Assembly: GCF_025532145.1 (NCBI RefSeq)
Contig: NZ_ARXS01000005.1
Coordinates: 167,967 to 231,966 of the forward strand
Direction of reading: 5' to 3'
DNA from: Alloalcanivorax balearicus MACL04
GTDB lineage: Bacteria > Pseudomonadota > Gammaproteobacteria > Pseudomonadales > Alcanivoracaceae
Length of the DNA: 64,000 nt
Part shown: positions 55,628-64,000 of the stretch, piece by piece
Layout of the letters: the number at the start of each line of letters is the position of its first letter
Position numbering within the stretch: the first letter of the stretch is position 1
The notes under the pieces: generated by a model
What the model was told of the DNA's origin: nothing
What the model saw: the letters and a program-made list of their open reading frames with translations, nothing else
The model's database searches: none
Translations under genes and position numbers: made by a program

Positions 55628-56044
55628 TTGACCGAGGTTTTGTTTTACATCACCGAGCAAGCCGGAACGGGGGTGCGTGACGCCCTCGCCTGGCGCATCG
55701 CGGAAAAGGCCTGGCGCCAGGGGCGCCAGATCTACGTCCACTGCCAGGACGAGGCCCATGCCCGTGAGCTGGATCAACAATTCTGGGCGCAGCCGGCTTC
55801 GGGCTTCCTGCCCCATGCCCTGCTCGGTGAGAGCCCGGCACCGATGGTGCTGGGCTTCGGCGACGACCCGGGCGGCCACCACGATGTGCTGATCAACCTG
55901 GCGGCGGCGGTACCGGACTTCGTCACCCGCTTTGAACGGGCCGCCGAGATGATCACCGGCGACCCACAGCAGCGCGAGGGCGGCCGTGAGCGGTTCCGTT
56001 TCTACCGGGAAAGGGGCTTTCCACTGAAAACCCACAACCTCTGA
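55628..56044 (+). CDS. holC: DNA polymerase III subunit chi
   Basis: The product has 138 residues from a TTG start at 55628, 4 bp after pepA; no ATG is present at the conserved N-terminus (TEVLFYITEQAG). Chi bridges the clamp loader to single-strand-binding protein. The LAWRIAEKAWRQGRQIYVHCQDEAHARELDQ stretch (~20-50) and the F-x-PHALLGESPAPMVLGFG segment are family-typical. It lies between pepA and valS, the usual order. Confidence 0.93.
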   Translation: MTEVLFYITEQAGTGVRDALAWRIAEKAWRQGRQIYVHCQDEAHARELDQQFWAQPASGFLPHALLGESPAPMVLGFGDDPGGHHDVLINLAAAVPDFVTRFERAAEMITGDPQQREGGRERFRFYRERGFPLKTHNL

Positions 56045-56106
56045 CGGCAGGCCCCGGTTCCGGTATAATCCGCCTTTCGTTTTTGCGATGAAAGACAGCG
56101 GAGATC

Positions 56107-58923
56107 ATGGACAAAACCTACCAACCCGATCGTATCGAGCAGGCCTGGTACAACACCTGGGAGGATGCGGGCTATTTCCGCCCTTCCGGCCAGGGTGATG
56201 CCTATTCCATCATGATCCCGCCGCCCAATGTGACCGGCAGTCTGCATATGGGCCACGCGTTCCAGGACACCATCATGGACACCCTGATCCGGTTCCGTCG
56301 AATGCAGGGGCGCAACACACTGTGGCAGGTGGGCTCCGACCACGCCGGCATTGCCACTCAAATGGTGGTGGAACGGCGTCTGGCCGCCGAGGGCAAGAAC
56401 CGTCACGATCTCGGCCGCGATGCTTTCATCGAGAAAATCTGGGAGTGGAAGGCGGAATCCGGCGGCACCATCACCCGCCAATTGCGCCGCATGGGCGCCA
56501 GCGTCGACTGGACCCGCGAGCGCTTCACCATGGACGAAGGCCTGTCCAATGCGGTACGCGAAGTGTTCGTGCGCCTCTATGCGGAAGGCCTGATCTACCG
56601 GGGCAAACGCCTGGTGAACTGGGACCCGGCCCTGCATACCGCCATCTCCGATCTGGAAGTGGAAAACAAGGAAGAGCAGGGCCACCTGTGGCACTTCCGC
56701 TATCCCCTCTCCGACGGCTCCGGCCATCTGGTGGTAGCCACCACCCGCCCGGAAACCATGCTCGGCGATACCGCCGTGGCGGTGCACCCCGAGGATCCGC
56801 GCTACAAGGATCTGGTTGGTCAGACCATTCGCTTGCCGCTGGCCGATCGCGAGATTCCGATCATCGCCGACGACTACGTGGATCCGGATTTCGGCTCCGG
56901 CTGCGTGAAGATCACCCCGGCCCACGACTTCAACGACTATGAAATGGGCAAGCGGCACGATCTGCCGATGATCAACATCCTCACCATCGATGCCCACCTC
57001 AACGACCAGGTACCGGAAGCCTATCGCGGTCTGGACCGCTACGAGGCACGCAAAAAGGTGGTGGATGATCTGGATGCCCTGGGCCTGCTGGAAAAGGTCG
57101 ATGATCATACCTTGCAGGTGCCGCGCGGCGACCGTTCCGGCGTGGTCATCGAGCCCTACCTCACCGATCAGTGGTTCGTGGCGGTGGAAAGCCTGGCCAA
57201 ACCAGCCATCGAAGCGGTGGAAAACGGCGACATCCAGTTCGTGCCCAAGAACTACGAGAACATGTACTTTTCCTGGATGCGCGACCTGCAGGACTGGTGT
57301 ATTTCCCGGCAGCTGTGGTGGGGACATCGCATTCCCGCCTGGTACGACGAGGACGGCAAGGTCTATGTGGGACGCAGCGAGGAGGAAGTCCGCGCCGCCC
57401 ATGATCTCGATGATCGCCCGCTCAGCCAGGACGAGGATGTACTGGATACCTGGTTCAGCTCCGCGTTGTGGACCTTCTCCACCCTGGGTTGGCCGGAACA
57501 GACCGAGGAATTGCGCACCTTCCATCCCAGCAGTGTGCTGGTTACCGGCTTCGACATCATTTTCTTCTGGGTCGCGCGGATGATCATGATGACGCTGAAG
57601 TTCACTGGTGAAGTGCCCTTCAAGAAGGTTTACGTGCACGGCCTGGTACGGGATGCCGAGGGCCAGAAGATGTCCAAGTCCAAGGGCAATGTGCTTGATC
57701 CGCTGGATTTGATCGACGGCATCGACCTGGACAACCTGGTGGAGAAACGCACCCTCGGGCTGATGCAACCTCAGAAGGAAAAGCAGATCAGCAAGCGTAC
57801 CCGGGCGGAATTTCCCGAAGGCATCAACAGCTACGGCACCGATGCGCTGCGTTTCACCTTCCTGTCTCTGGCCTCCACCGGCCGTGACATCAAGTGGGAC
57901 ATGGGCCGCATAGAAGGCTACCGCAACTTCTGCAACAAAATCTGGAACGCCGCCCGCTATGTGATGATGAACACCGAGGGCCAGGACTGCGGTGTGAATG
58001 AGGAAGGAAGTGACGTCAGCTTGTCACTGGCGGACCGCTGGATCATCTCTGCTTTGCAGCGGGCCGAGCGCGAAGTGACCGAAGCACTGGATCAGTTCCG
58101 CTTCGATGTCGCCTCCCACGCCGCCTATGAATTCATCTGGAACGAATACTGCGACTGGTATCTGGAGTTGTCCAAGCCGGTGCTCTACAGCGACGATTAT
58201 TCGGAAGCGGAGAAGCGCGGTACCCGCCGCACCCTGGTGCGGGTGCTGGAAGCGATTCTGCGTATGGCGCATCCGTTCATGCCTTTCATTACCGAGGAAA
58301 TCTGGCAGAAGGTGGCGCCGCTGGCCGGCAAGGTACCGGCCGCGGATACGGGTAAAGCGCCTGCTGCGGATACAGGTATAGAGAACGCCACCATCATGCT
58401 GCAACCCTACCCCCAGCCCGAACAGGACAAGGTGGATGAACAGGCGGAGCGGGACATCGAGTGGATCAAGGCGGTGATCACCGCGATCCGGAATATCCGC
58501 GGCGAAATGCGCATTCCGCCCAGCCGCACCCTGGATGTGTACTTGCACAACGGCAAGGACGAAGACCAGCGCCGTCTGCAAGCCAACCACAATTTCCTCT
58601 GCCGCCTGGCCAAGTTGGACAGCATCAACTGGCTCAATGCCGACGATTCCGCGCCGGCCTCCGCCACCAGCCTGGTCGGCGACATGGAAATCCTGGTGCC
58701 CATGGCCGGCCTGATCGACAAGGACGCGGAAATCGACCGCCTCACCAAGGAAGTGGACAAGCTGCGCAAGGAGGTAGGGCGCGCGGAAGGGAAGCTGAAA
58801 AACCCGGCCTTTGTCGACAAGGCGCCGGAAGCCGTGGTCGCCAAGGAAAAAGCCAAACTCGACGACTACCGTTCCCAGCTTGCCCGTCTGGAAGATCAGT
58901 TGGAAAAGATCAAGTACCTGTAA
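56107..58923 (+). CDS. valS: Valyl-tRNA synthetase
   Basis: The product has 938 residues. It charges tRNA-Val and edits threonine. The class Ia signatures are HMGH at 47-50 and KMSKS starting at Lys521. The editing domain is inserted between them ([21 protein letters not shown], about 214-234). The C-terminal coiled-coil arm ([20 protein letters not shown] onward) is complete. Near residues 743-758 there is a small tandem duplication of PAADTG units from a 24-bp DNA repeat (58333-58380). It begins 62 bp after holC. Confidence 0.97.
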   Translation: MDKTYQPDRIEQAWYNTWEDAGYFRPSGQGDAYSIMIPPPNVTGSLHMGHAFQDTIMDTLIRFRRMQGRNTLWQVGSDHAGIATQMVVERRLAAEGKNRHDLGRDAFIEKIWEWKAESGGTITRQLRRMGASVDWTRERFTMDEGLSNAVREVFVRLYAEGLIYRGKRLVNWDPALHTAISDLEVENKEEQGHLWHFRYPLSDGSGHLVVATTRPETMLGDTAVAVHPEDPRYKDLVGQTIRLPLADREIPIIADDYVDPDFGSGCVKITPAHDFNDYEMGKRHDLPMINILTIDAHLNDQVPEAYRGLDRYEARKKVVDDLDALGLLEKVDDHTLQVPRGDRSGVVIEPYLTDQWFVAVESLAKPAIEAVENGDIQFVPKNYENMYFSWMRDLQDWCISRQLWWGHRIPAWYDEDGKVYVGRSEEEVRAAHDLDDRPLSQDEDVLDTWFSSALWTFSTLGWPEQTEELRTFHPSSVLVTGFDIIFFWVARMIMMTLKFTGEVPFKKVYVHGLVRDAEGQKMSKSKGNVLDPLDLIDGIDLDNLVEKRTLGLMQPQKEKQISKRTRAEFPEGINSYGTDALRFTFLSLASTGRDIKWDMGRIEGYRNFCNKIWNAARYVMMNTEGQDCGVNEEGSDVSLSLADRWIISALQRAEREVTEALDQFRFDVASHAAYEFIWNEYCDWYLELSKPVLYSDDYSEAEKRGTRRTLVRVLEAILRMAHPFMPFITEEIWQKVAPLAGKVPAADTGKAPAADTGIENATIMLQPYPQPEQDKVDEQAERDIEWIKAVITAIRNIRGEMRIPPSRTLDVYLHNGKDEDQRRLQANHNFLCRLAKLDSINWLNADDSAPASATSLVGDMEILVPMAGLIDKDAEIDRLTKEVDKLRKEVGRAEGKLKNPAFVDKAPEAVVAKEKAKLDDYRSQLARLEDQLEKIKYL

Positions 58924-58945
58924 CCTGTAACCGCCCGGCCCCGGG

Positions 58946-59629
58946 TCAGGAGTGCCGCTTCAGTGCCCCTGGAGTGGCTTCCTGGCCCAGGATCACCGAT
59001 TCCGCGATCCCGATCATGGTGCGCTGGCAAAGATGCAGCCGCTCTTCGCTGAACTCCCCGCCTTCGAAGACATAAAGCGAATAGCTTTCCAGAATCCACA
59101 GCATGGTCCGCATCACCAAAGGGTCAAAATCACGGCCGGTAAGCCGGTTGATTTCGGCGGTGAGCACTTCGGCGGCAATGGTCTGCGCCCGGTCCCGATG
59201 CGGCGCCAATGCCGAATTGGAGCTGCGCGCCTCCTCCATCATCAGCTTGATCACCGGCCCCATGCTGATGTGGTAGTCGAAGTAGACCTTGGTGGTGTTG
59301 TGGATGATTTGCTGCACGGAACGGGCCTGACGCATTTCATGATGGAAATGCAGCAGCATATTGTCGATGAAGATGCGGTAGATATTTTCCAGCACATCCA
59401 CCTTATTGCGGAAGTACTTATAGAAAGTGCGCCGTGACACATTCGCCGCACTCAACAGATGTTGCACCGTGGTGCGCTCGACACCGCGCAGGGCGAATAC
59501 CTGCACGGAATGAATCAAAATTTCCGCCCGCGCCGGCGAGCGGGGGCCCCCTTCGTCCTCGGCATGAGCGTCCAGCACCTGATTAACCACCTGGCGGATG
59601 GCGTCCAGATCATCCCCTTGATTCCACAC
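58946..59629 (-). CDS. TetR/AcrR-family transcriptional regulator
   Basis: The product has 227 residues. The N-terminal HTH is ARAEILIHSVQVFALRGVERTTVQHLL and then VSRRTFYKYFRNKVDVL (~33-80). The C-terminal ligand domain is helical with YFDYHISMGPVIKLMMEEARSS. No divergent partner is obvious: the next gene upstream is the DUF2061 gene, on the same strand, 76 bp away. Its target is unknown. It converges on valS with 22 bp between stops. Confidence 0.9.
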   Translation of the reverse strand: MWNQGDDLDAIRQVVNQVLDAHAEDEGGPRSPARAEILIHSVQVFALRGVERTTVQHLLSAANVSRRTFYKYFRNKVDVLENIYRIFIDNMLLHFHHEMRQARSVQQIIHNTTKVYFDYHISMGPVIKLMMEEARSSNSALAPHRDRAQTIAAEVLTAEINRLTGRDFDPLVMRTMLWILESYSLYVFEGGEFSEERLHLCQRTMIGIAESVILGQEATPGALKRHS

Positions 59630-59705
59630 AGTAACTTATCCTTTGTTTTTGTTTACCGGGGCGTAGCTTAAACCAAGCCCCGGAACCCCGTAAACAAAGG
59701 GTCTA

Positions 59706-59918
59706 TCAGGCAGCCAGAGCGGCGTTCTCCTCTTCCCGAGGAGCCCGGCGACGCTGCCAGCGTTTCCAGATCTTCTCGTGGAAGTGGTAAGCCACCGTGT
59801 TCACACAAGGTTCCACCAAAGCCGTGGCGCCACCAATGCGCCAGTCGCCGGTCATAGCCCACACCACAAGAAACGCCACACTGATATGCATAATGCCGAA
59901 ACTGAATGTCTTCACCAT
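59706..59918 (-). CDS. DUF2061-family small membrane protein
   Basis: The product has 70 residues from the ATG at 59918, with GGAGGTG upstream. A first helix (FSFGIMHISVAFLVVWAMTG), the DWRIGGATALVEPCVNTVAYHFHEKIW segment and a polar Arg/Glu-rich tail match the DUF2061 family. Members are small inner-membrane proteins with the conserved E-P-x-x-NT-x-x-Y-x-x-HE core. A Fur-like box lies 27 bp upstream, so iron control is likely. Function is unknown. Confidence 0.85.
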   Translation of the reverse strand: MVKTFSFGIMHISVAFLVVWAMTGDWRIGGATALVEPCVNTVAYHFHEKIWKRWQRRRAPREEENAALAA

Positions 59919-59944
59919 GGGACACCTCCACCGTTATTTGTACA

Positions 59945-59959
59945 TGATAACCATTCTCA
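59945..59959. promoter_or_regulatory. Fur-box-like site upstream of the DUF2061 gene
   Basis: TGATAAC-C-ATTCTCA matches the 7-1-7 Fur consensus TGATAAT-N-ATTATCA at 12 of 14 positions. It lies 27 bp upstream of the DUF2061 start in an AT-rich promoter region. Confidence 0.55.
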
Positions 59960-60193
59960 CAAATACAAAAAGGAAGATGATATTATACTTTCAATAGCCT
60001 GAGACTATGGGAAGGCGCCGCCATCGGGAACTCGCAAGCGCGACCTCCTCCTGGAGGGCCAAATAGGCGTTAACGGCTGAGGCTGACGGTTCCGTCAAAA
60101 CCAATCTGGAATAGAATGAGTGGCGAGCCACCCGACAACTTTTTCTTGATCACCTTACCGGTGGCTGTTTTTTGTCCATTGCAAGGAGTGCCG

Positions 60194-61111
60194 ATGGTGA
60201 GTGCGAAAACTGTTTTGATCCTTCACGGTAAACAAGCCACCAATGATGAGGTACGTCAGGCGGTCATGGCCCGCCGTGAACAGGGGCACCAACTCGATGT
60301 TCGGGTCACCTGGGAAGGCGGAGACGCCGAAAGGTATGTAGAGGAAGCATTGAACGCCGGCTACGACACCGTCATTGCCGGCGGCGGCGATGGCTCGGTG
60401 CGCGATATCACCGATGCCTTGATAAAAAACGGAGGCGGGGCCAACCTGGCCGTTCTACCGTTGGGGACCGCCAACGACTTCGCCACCGCCGCGAACATCC
60501 CCGTGCCGCCGAAAGACGCTCTGGCGCTGCTTGACCAGCCCGCGACCGCTATCGATGTGCTCGAAGTCAACGGCCATTACTTTCTCAATATGGCCACAGG
60601 TGGCTTCGGCACCGAAGTGACCACGGAAACCTCGGAGGAGTTGAAGTCCATGCTGGGTGGCGCCGCCTACCTGCTCACTGGCCTGACCCGCTTCACCGAG
60701 ATCCGGGCCGCTCAAGGCCATTTCCAGGGCCAGGACTTTGAATGGGAAGGCGAGTTCATGGCACTCGGGGTCGGTAACGGACGGCAGGCGGGGGGCGGCC
60801 AGAGACTGTGTCCGGACGCCGTAATCAACGACGGCCTGATGGACGTGGCTATCCTGCCGGCGCAGATGGACCTGATGTCTGGCCTCCGCGGCCTGTTCAG
60901 CTCGGACAATGGTGCCAATAGAAACAACGGGAACGGTGAACAGGAAGGCTTGTTCGTCCGCGCTCGCCTCGAGTCCATGGAGATACACACTCCGGAGGCT
61001 ATGTATCTCAACCTGGATGGCGAACCCCTGGAGGACACCCACTTTCATATAAAAGTGCATGCCGGTGCACTCAGGGTTCACCTGTTACCCGACAACCCTC
61101 TTCTTTCCTGA
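60194..61111 (+). CDS. yegS: Lipid kinase YegS
   Basis: The product has 305 residues from the ATG at 60194, with AAGGAG upstream. It is a diacylglycerol-kinase-fold enzyme that phosphorylates phosphatidylglycerol or a related lipid. The N-terminus TVLILHGKQATNDEVRQAV, the RVTWEGGDAERYVEEAL block and the nucleotide loop AGGGDGSVRDI (~64-74) are close to E. coli YegS. PLGTANDFATA is the second signature. It ends exactly where the convergent DUF2721 gene ends; the stops abut (TGATCA) with no gap. Confidence 0.93.
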   Translation: MVSAKTVLILHGKQATNDEVRQAVMARREQGHQLDVRVTWEGGDAERYVEEALNAGYDTVIAGGGDGSVRDITDALIKNGGGANLAVLPLGTANDFATAANIPVPPKDALALLDQPATAIDVLEVNGHYFLNMATGGFGTEVTTETSEELKSMLGGAAYLLTGLTRFTEIRAAQGHFQGQDFEWEGEFMALGVGNGRQAGGGQRLCPDAVINDGLMDVAILPAQMDLMSGLRGLFSSDNGANRNNGNGEQEGLFVRARLESMEIHTPEAMYLNLDGEPLEDTHFHIKVHAGALRVHLLPDNPLLS

Positions 61112-61504
61112 TCAGGGTTTGGGACGTCGCAGCGTCTCCAACTGCACATTGAGCGCATTGGTGGAGATCAGCACCTCCCAAAGCGAAAAGATCAATGACA
61201 GTGACAGACTGATCAGGCTGGCGCCAAACAACACCACCCCAGGCATTTCCTGATGCAGATAGAGCGCGAACATGGACAGGGTACAAAGCAGGAAGCTAAG
61301 TACCCCCGCCACCTGCATCCGCTGAGTCAGCACCACTCTTTTGTGCAACAACTCGATCTGACGCGTGGCCACTTCTTCGTGTTGAGCTTTCTCTTCATCC
61401 GCCAGTTTTCGGATCAGCTGTGCCAAAACCAGGAAACGGTTGGTGTAGGCGAGCAATAGCAGCGAAATGGCGGGAAAGAGGAGCGCGGGAGTGGTCAACG
61501 ACAT
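61112..61504 (-). CDS. DUF2721-family membrane protein
   Basis: The product has 130 residues. The N-terminal helix (TPALLFPAISLLLLAYTNRF), the LAQLIRKLADE...EVATRQIELLHKRVVL cytoplasmic stretch, and two further helices (VAGVLSFLLCTLSMFALYL; VVLFGASLISLSLSLIFSLWE) match DUF2721. The function is not known. It converges on yegS with abutting stop codons. It is preceded by a 338-bp gap. Confidence 0.85.
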   Translation of the reverse strand: MSLTTPALLFPAISLLLLAYTNRFLVLAQLIRKLADEEKAQHEEVATRQIELLHKRVVLTQRMQVAGVLSFLLCTLSMFALYLHQEMPGVVLFGASLISLSLSLIFSLWEVLISTNALNVQLETLRRPKP

Positions 61505-61842
61505 AGGACTCTCTCTGAGTTCAGGGTGGCCTTACTTTAACCGATGATGACGCAAGGCGGCACGGGCTCACCAGCCCGCCCGCACTTCAGCTTTCCGCTC
61601 CCGGTATCGCAACACTTTTATGATCATCACCCGGACTGTGATCTTCATCACCCCCAAGGCCCGCTGATGTCGCGGCCCTGACACATTGTTTTTCCACGCT
61701 GATCAGGCCCGTCGGGTACCGGGCTTCTCATTATCGCTTTACCTGGAACCGTCGGGCTCCGGGGCAGAGACTTTCGCGCCAACGGGATGCTTGGCGCGCC
61801 TCTCCCCTCTCTCTTTCCAGCAATAACAATGGAGAACGGATC
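61505..61842. other. Intergenic region before the secreted phosphoesterase
   Basis: This 338-bp gap lies between divergent genes. A weak hairpin GCCCG-...-CGGGC at 61707-61724 and a good ribosome site (GGAGAACGG) before 61843 are all that can be pointed out. No gene is supported. Confidence 0.5.
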
Positions 61843-63984
61843 ATGTCCTATCGTTATCGGATCGGGATGCCGCTGCTGGTCAGCTCGCTACTCCTGTCGA
61901 CCAATGCCGCCACGGCAGCCACCCAGGACCGCAACACCCTATCCTCCCCCACGGGCTCTTTCTCGATCGTGCTGTTACCGGATACGCAAAACTACGCCGA
62001 GAAAGCCAGTTACGATGTCTATAACCATCAAACCCAGTGGATCGTGGATCACACCTACGATCGCAACATCCAGTACGTGCTGCATCTCGGCGATATGACC
62101 CAACACGACACCCAGGAACAATGGCAAGTGGTGGATCAGGCCCACACCATTCTGGATCAGGCCGGAATCGGCTACACCGCTCTGTCCGGGAACCACGACC
62201 TCTACCCCAGCGACGATATCCATGCCAGGGAGTCCTACTTTACCCGTTACTTCGGTCCCGATCGCTTCGCGGAGAAGCCCGGCTTCGGCGGCAGTTTCAG
62301 TGACAGCGGCGAAAACACCTATCACTTCCTGCAGGTTGGCGGGCAGCAATTCCTACTGGTGAATCTTGAGTTTCTTCCGCGCAAGGACGTGGTGACCTGG
62401 GCCAATCAAGTGATCTCCGACCACCCCCGGCACCGCGTCATCGTCTCCACCCACGCCTACCAGGATTACAACGGTGAGCACCTTACCGGCTGGGCCAACC
62501 GCTATAACACCGCCGGTCGCGAAGGCGTGGATCTATGGGAAGAGCTGGTGGCACGACACAGCAACATTTTCATGACGGTCAGCGGTCATATTCACGGCAC
62601 CTCCTACCGTCAGCGAATCGGCAACGGCGGCAATGTGGTACATGAGATACTGACCGACTTTCAGAGCGAGCCGGTCATGGGTGACGGCACCGCCCTGGGC
62701 AATGGATGGCTGAGACTGCTGACGTTCCACCCCACGGACAATCGGATAGAGGTGGAAACCTTGAGTGTCGAAGACGGTAATCCCCAGATTTTCCCAGGTG
62801 GAGACGCGCAATTCTTTGATGACTACAACAAGATCGCGGCCCCCTCCGATCAGCAACATAATCACATGGACTATGTCATCGACTTCGACATGACGGCTGT
62901 CCCCGAGTACCGCTATACCCCCGGTGATACTCTGTACAAGGATCGTCACCCCCATCGAACCCTTCGAGGTGATCATCGGGCACCGTCCGTGGCCGCCGCC
63001 GCCAACGGCATTACCGTCACCGCCTGGGAGGAAGACCGCGACGGCGATGGCTACAGCCAGGTCTTCGTGCGCGGTTTCGATGAGGACGGTAATGCCCTGT
63101 TCCCCGAAGTGGCCGTTTCTCCCTGGGACAGTGTCCCGCAACGAGACCCCGCCGTGGCTACCGATGATGAAGGCAATTTTGTGGTGGCCTGGGTCATGGA
63201 TGCGGACGGTGACGGCCACGGCCGCATCCACTACCGCGTATTACGGGCCGACGGGAGCACAGGCTTCCCCGCCCTCCTCCCCGGTATTCTGGCATCCGGC
63301 GATAGCGGACGCGGCCATGGCCACTGGAAACCGGGCGACTATTGGAACTGGCTGGACGGCCAACAACGCAGGCCGGCGATAGGCATGAACGACAAAGGGC
63401 GCTTTACTATTGCCTGGGAACAGAAAGGCGATGGCATCCATGTGCAAAGCTTCTTGCGCAATGGTCTGCCCCGCTTCACGCAACGCAACGTCAACTCGAC
63501 GCCGGGTCGCCATCAACGCCCGTCATTGGCCATGAGTAATGACGGGCATTTCACCGTGGCCTGGGAGCATGACACCGATGGGGATGGGCAAAGCAAAATA
63601 GCCGTTCGCGGTTTCACCGACCGGGGACGTGAACACTTCCCCGAGATCACGGTCAACCAGGTGGTCAGCGGCACCCAGGAAAAACCGGTGCTGGCCATGG
63701 ATGATCGTGGCCGCTTCGTGGTTGCCTGGCAGGATGACAAGGACGGCAATGGTTACTATCAGATCCTGGCGCGGGGATTCCTCAGCGACGGCCAGGAGTG
63801 GCTGCCTGAATTCACCGCCAACAGCAAAGCCTCCGGCCAGCAACTGGCACCGGCTCTGGCCATGGGCCCGGAAGGCAACTTCGCCGTGTTATGGGAAGAC
63901 GATAACGACGGCAACGGCTATTTCCAGATCTATGCCCGCACATTCAGCGCTGACGGCAGCGAAAAAACCGTAAGCGTCCGGTAA
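61843..63984 (+). CDS. Secreted metallophosphoesterase with C-terminal calcium-loop repeats
   Basis: The product has 713 residues. A signal peptide covers 1-~26 (ends ATAA). The calcineurin-like metallophosphoesterase domain runs ~38-300: LLPDTQNY (Asp47), HLGDMTQHD (Asp84), LSGNHDLY (Asn117-His118), VSTHAYQDY and SGHIHGTSY complete the two-metal site. From ~385 to the end there are six units of about 50-55 residues, each with a G-x-F-x-VAWE-x-D core, a D-x-DGDG-type calcium loop, and an ARGF-x-x-DG turn. They probably form a calcium-stabilised beta structure. The third unit is degenerate. Substrate is unknown. Confidence 0.85.
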   Translation: MSYRYRIGMPLLVSSLLLSTNAATAATQDRNTLSSPTGSFSIVLLPDTQNYAEKASYDVYNHQTQWIVDHTYDRNIQYVLHLGDMTQHDTQEQWQVVDQAHTILDQAGIGYTALSGNHDLYPSDDIHARESYFTRYFGPDRFAEKPGFGGSFSDSGENTYHFLQVGGQQFLLVNLEFLPRKDVVTWANQVISDHPRHRVIVSTHAYQDYNGEHLTGWANRYNTAGREGVDLWEELVARHSNIFMTVSGHIHGTSYRQRIGNGGNVVHEILTDFQSEPVMGDGTALGNGWLRLLTFHPTDNRIEVETLSVEDGNPQIFPGGDAQFFDDYNKIAAPSDQQHNHMDYVIDFDMTAVPEYRYTPGDTLYKDRHPHRTLRGDHRAPSVAAAANGITVTAWEEDRDGDGYSQVFVRGFDEDGNALFPEVAVSPWDSVPQRDPAVATDDEGNFVVAWVMDADGDGHGRIHYRVLRADGSTGFPALLPGILASGDSGRGHGHWKPGDYWNWLDGQQRRPAIGMNDKGRFTIAWEQKGDGIHVQSFLRNGLPRFTQRNVNSTPGRHQRPSLAMSNDGHFTVAWEHDTDGDGQSKIAVRGFTDRGREHFPEITVNQVVSGTQEKPVLAMDDRGRFVVAWQDDKDGNGYYQILARGFLSDGQEWLPEFTANSKASGQQLAPALAMGPEGNFAVLWEDDNDGNGYFQIYARTFSADGSEKTVSVR

Positions 63985-64000
63985 TCCCACCTTGTCAGGC

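Noticed and set aside
56002..57768. A 588-codon minus-strand frame opposite valS
   Set aside because: It is antisense to an intact synthetase with HIGH and KMSKS motifs.

Overview
The window is a dense, high-GC gammaproteobacterial chromosome segment. Gene order and protein character fit a marine hydrocarbon-degrader type such as Alcanivorax/Alloalcanivorax. This is inferred from gene content only; there is no rRNA or database match to confirm it. The order moeB-prmC-prfA-hemA / TPR-lolB-ispE-tRNA-Gln-prs-rplY-pth-ychF, and the order cysE-trmJ-suhB ... secF-secD-yajC-tgt-queA ... lptG-lptF / pepA-holC-valS, are the arrangements known from Pseudomonas and relatives.

Layout. (1) 1-4.0 kb: a truncated hybrid histidine kinase and its LuxR-type response regulator on the minus strand, then two exported proteins of unknown function. 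(2) 4.1-16.2 kb: a housekeeping block covering release factor 1 and its methylase, the first step of tetrapyrrole synthesis, lipoprotein localisation, isoprenoid and PRPP synthesis, ribosomal L25/Ctc, peptidyl-tRNA hydrolase and YchF. (3) 16.4-32.1 kb: an accessory region with a molybdenum cytosine-dinucleotide hydroxylase (iorA-iorB) and its maturation genes (xdhC-like, mocA-like), a double-wHTH regulator with a beta-propeller protein, a large di-heme lipoprotein of visibly different base composition, and several small regulator/transporter pairs with clear palindromic operators. (4) 32.2-34.7 kb: cysE, trmJ, suhB.

(5) 34.7-43.6 kb: a six-gene co-directional catabolic cluster (succinate-semialdehyde dehydrogenase, TtuC/LeuB-type dehydrogenase, class III aminotransferase, D-2-hydroxyacid dehydrogenase, amidase, class I aminotransferase) followed by a LysR gene. 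It separates suhB from secF, which are near neighbours in Pseudomonas. It is the most interesting unit in the window because its substrate cannot be read from any one gene. (6) 44.3-50.2 kb: the secF-secD-yajC-tgt-queA-RDD block on the minus strand. (7) 50.2-64 kb: repeats, a DUF3541 gene that reads through a terminator into tRNA-Leu, lptG/lptF, pepA-holC-valS, a TetR regulator, a DUF2061 protein under a Fur-like box, a YegS lipid kinase, a DUF2721 protein and a secreted metallophosphoesterase with calcium-loop repeats.

Repeats and small elements stand out: two long hairpins of one REP/REPIN-like family (4.0 and 12.7 kb), a TA-flanked MITE-like palindrome (21.1 kb), a composite palindromic element (26.3 kb) and a tandem 76-bp hairpin repeat (50.3 kb). 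No CRISPR array, prophage, integrase or intact insertion sequence was seen.
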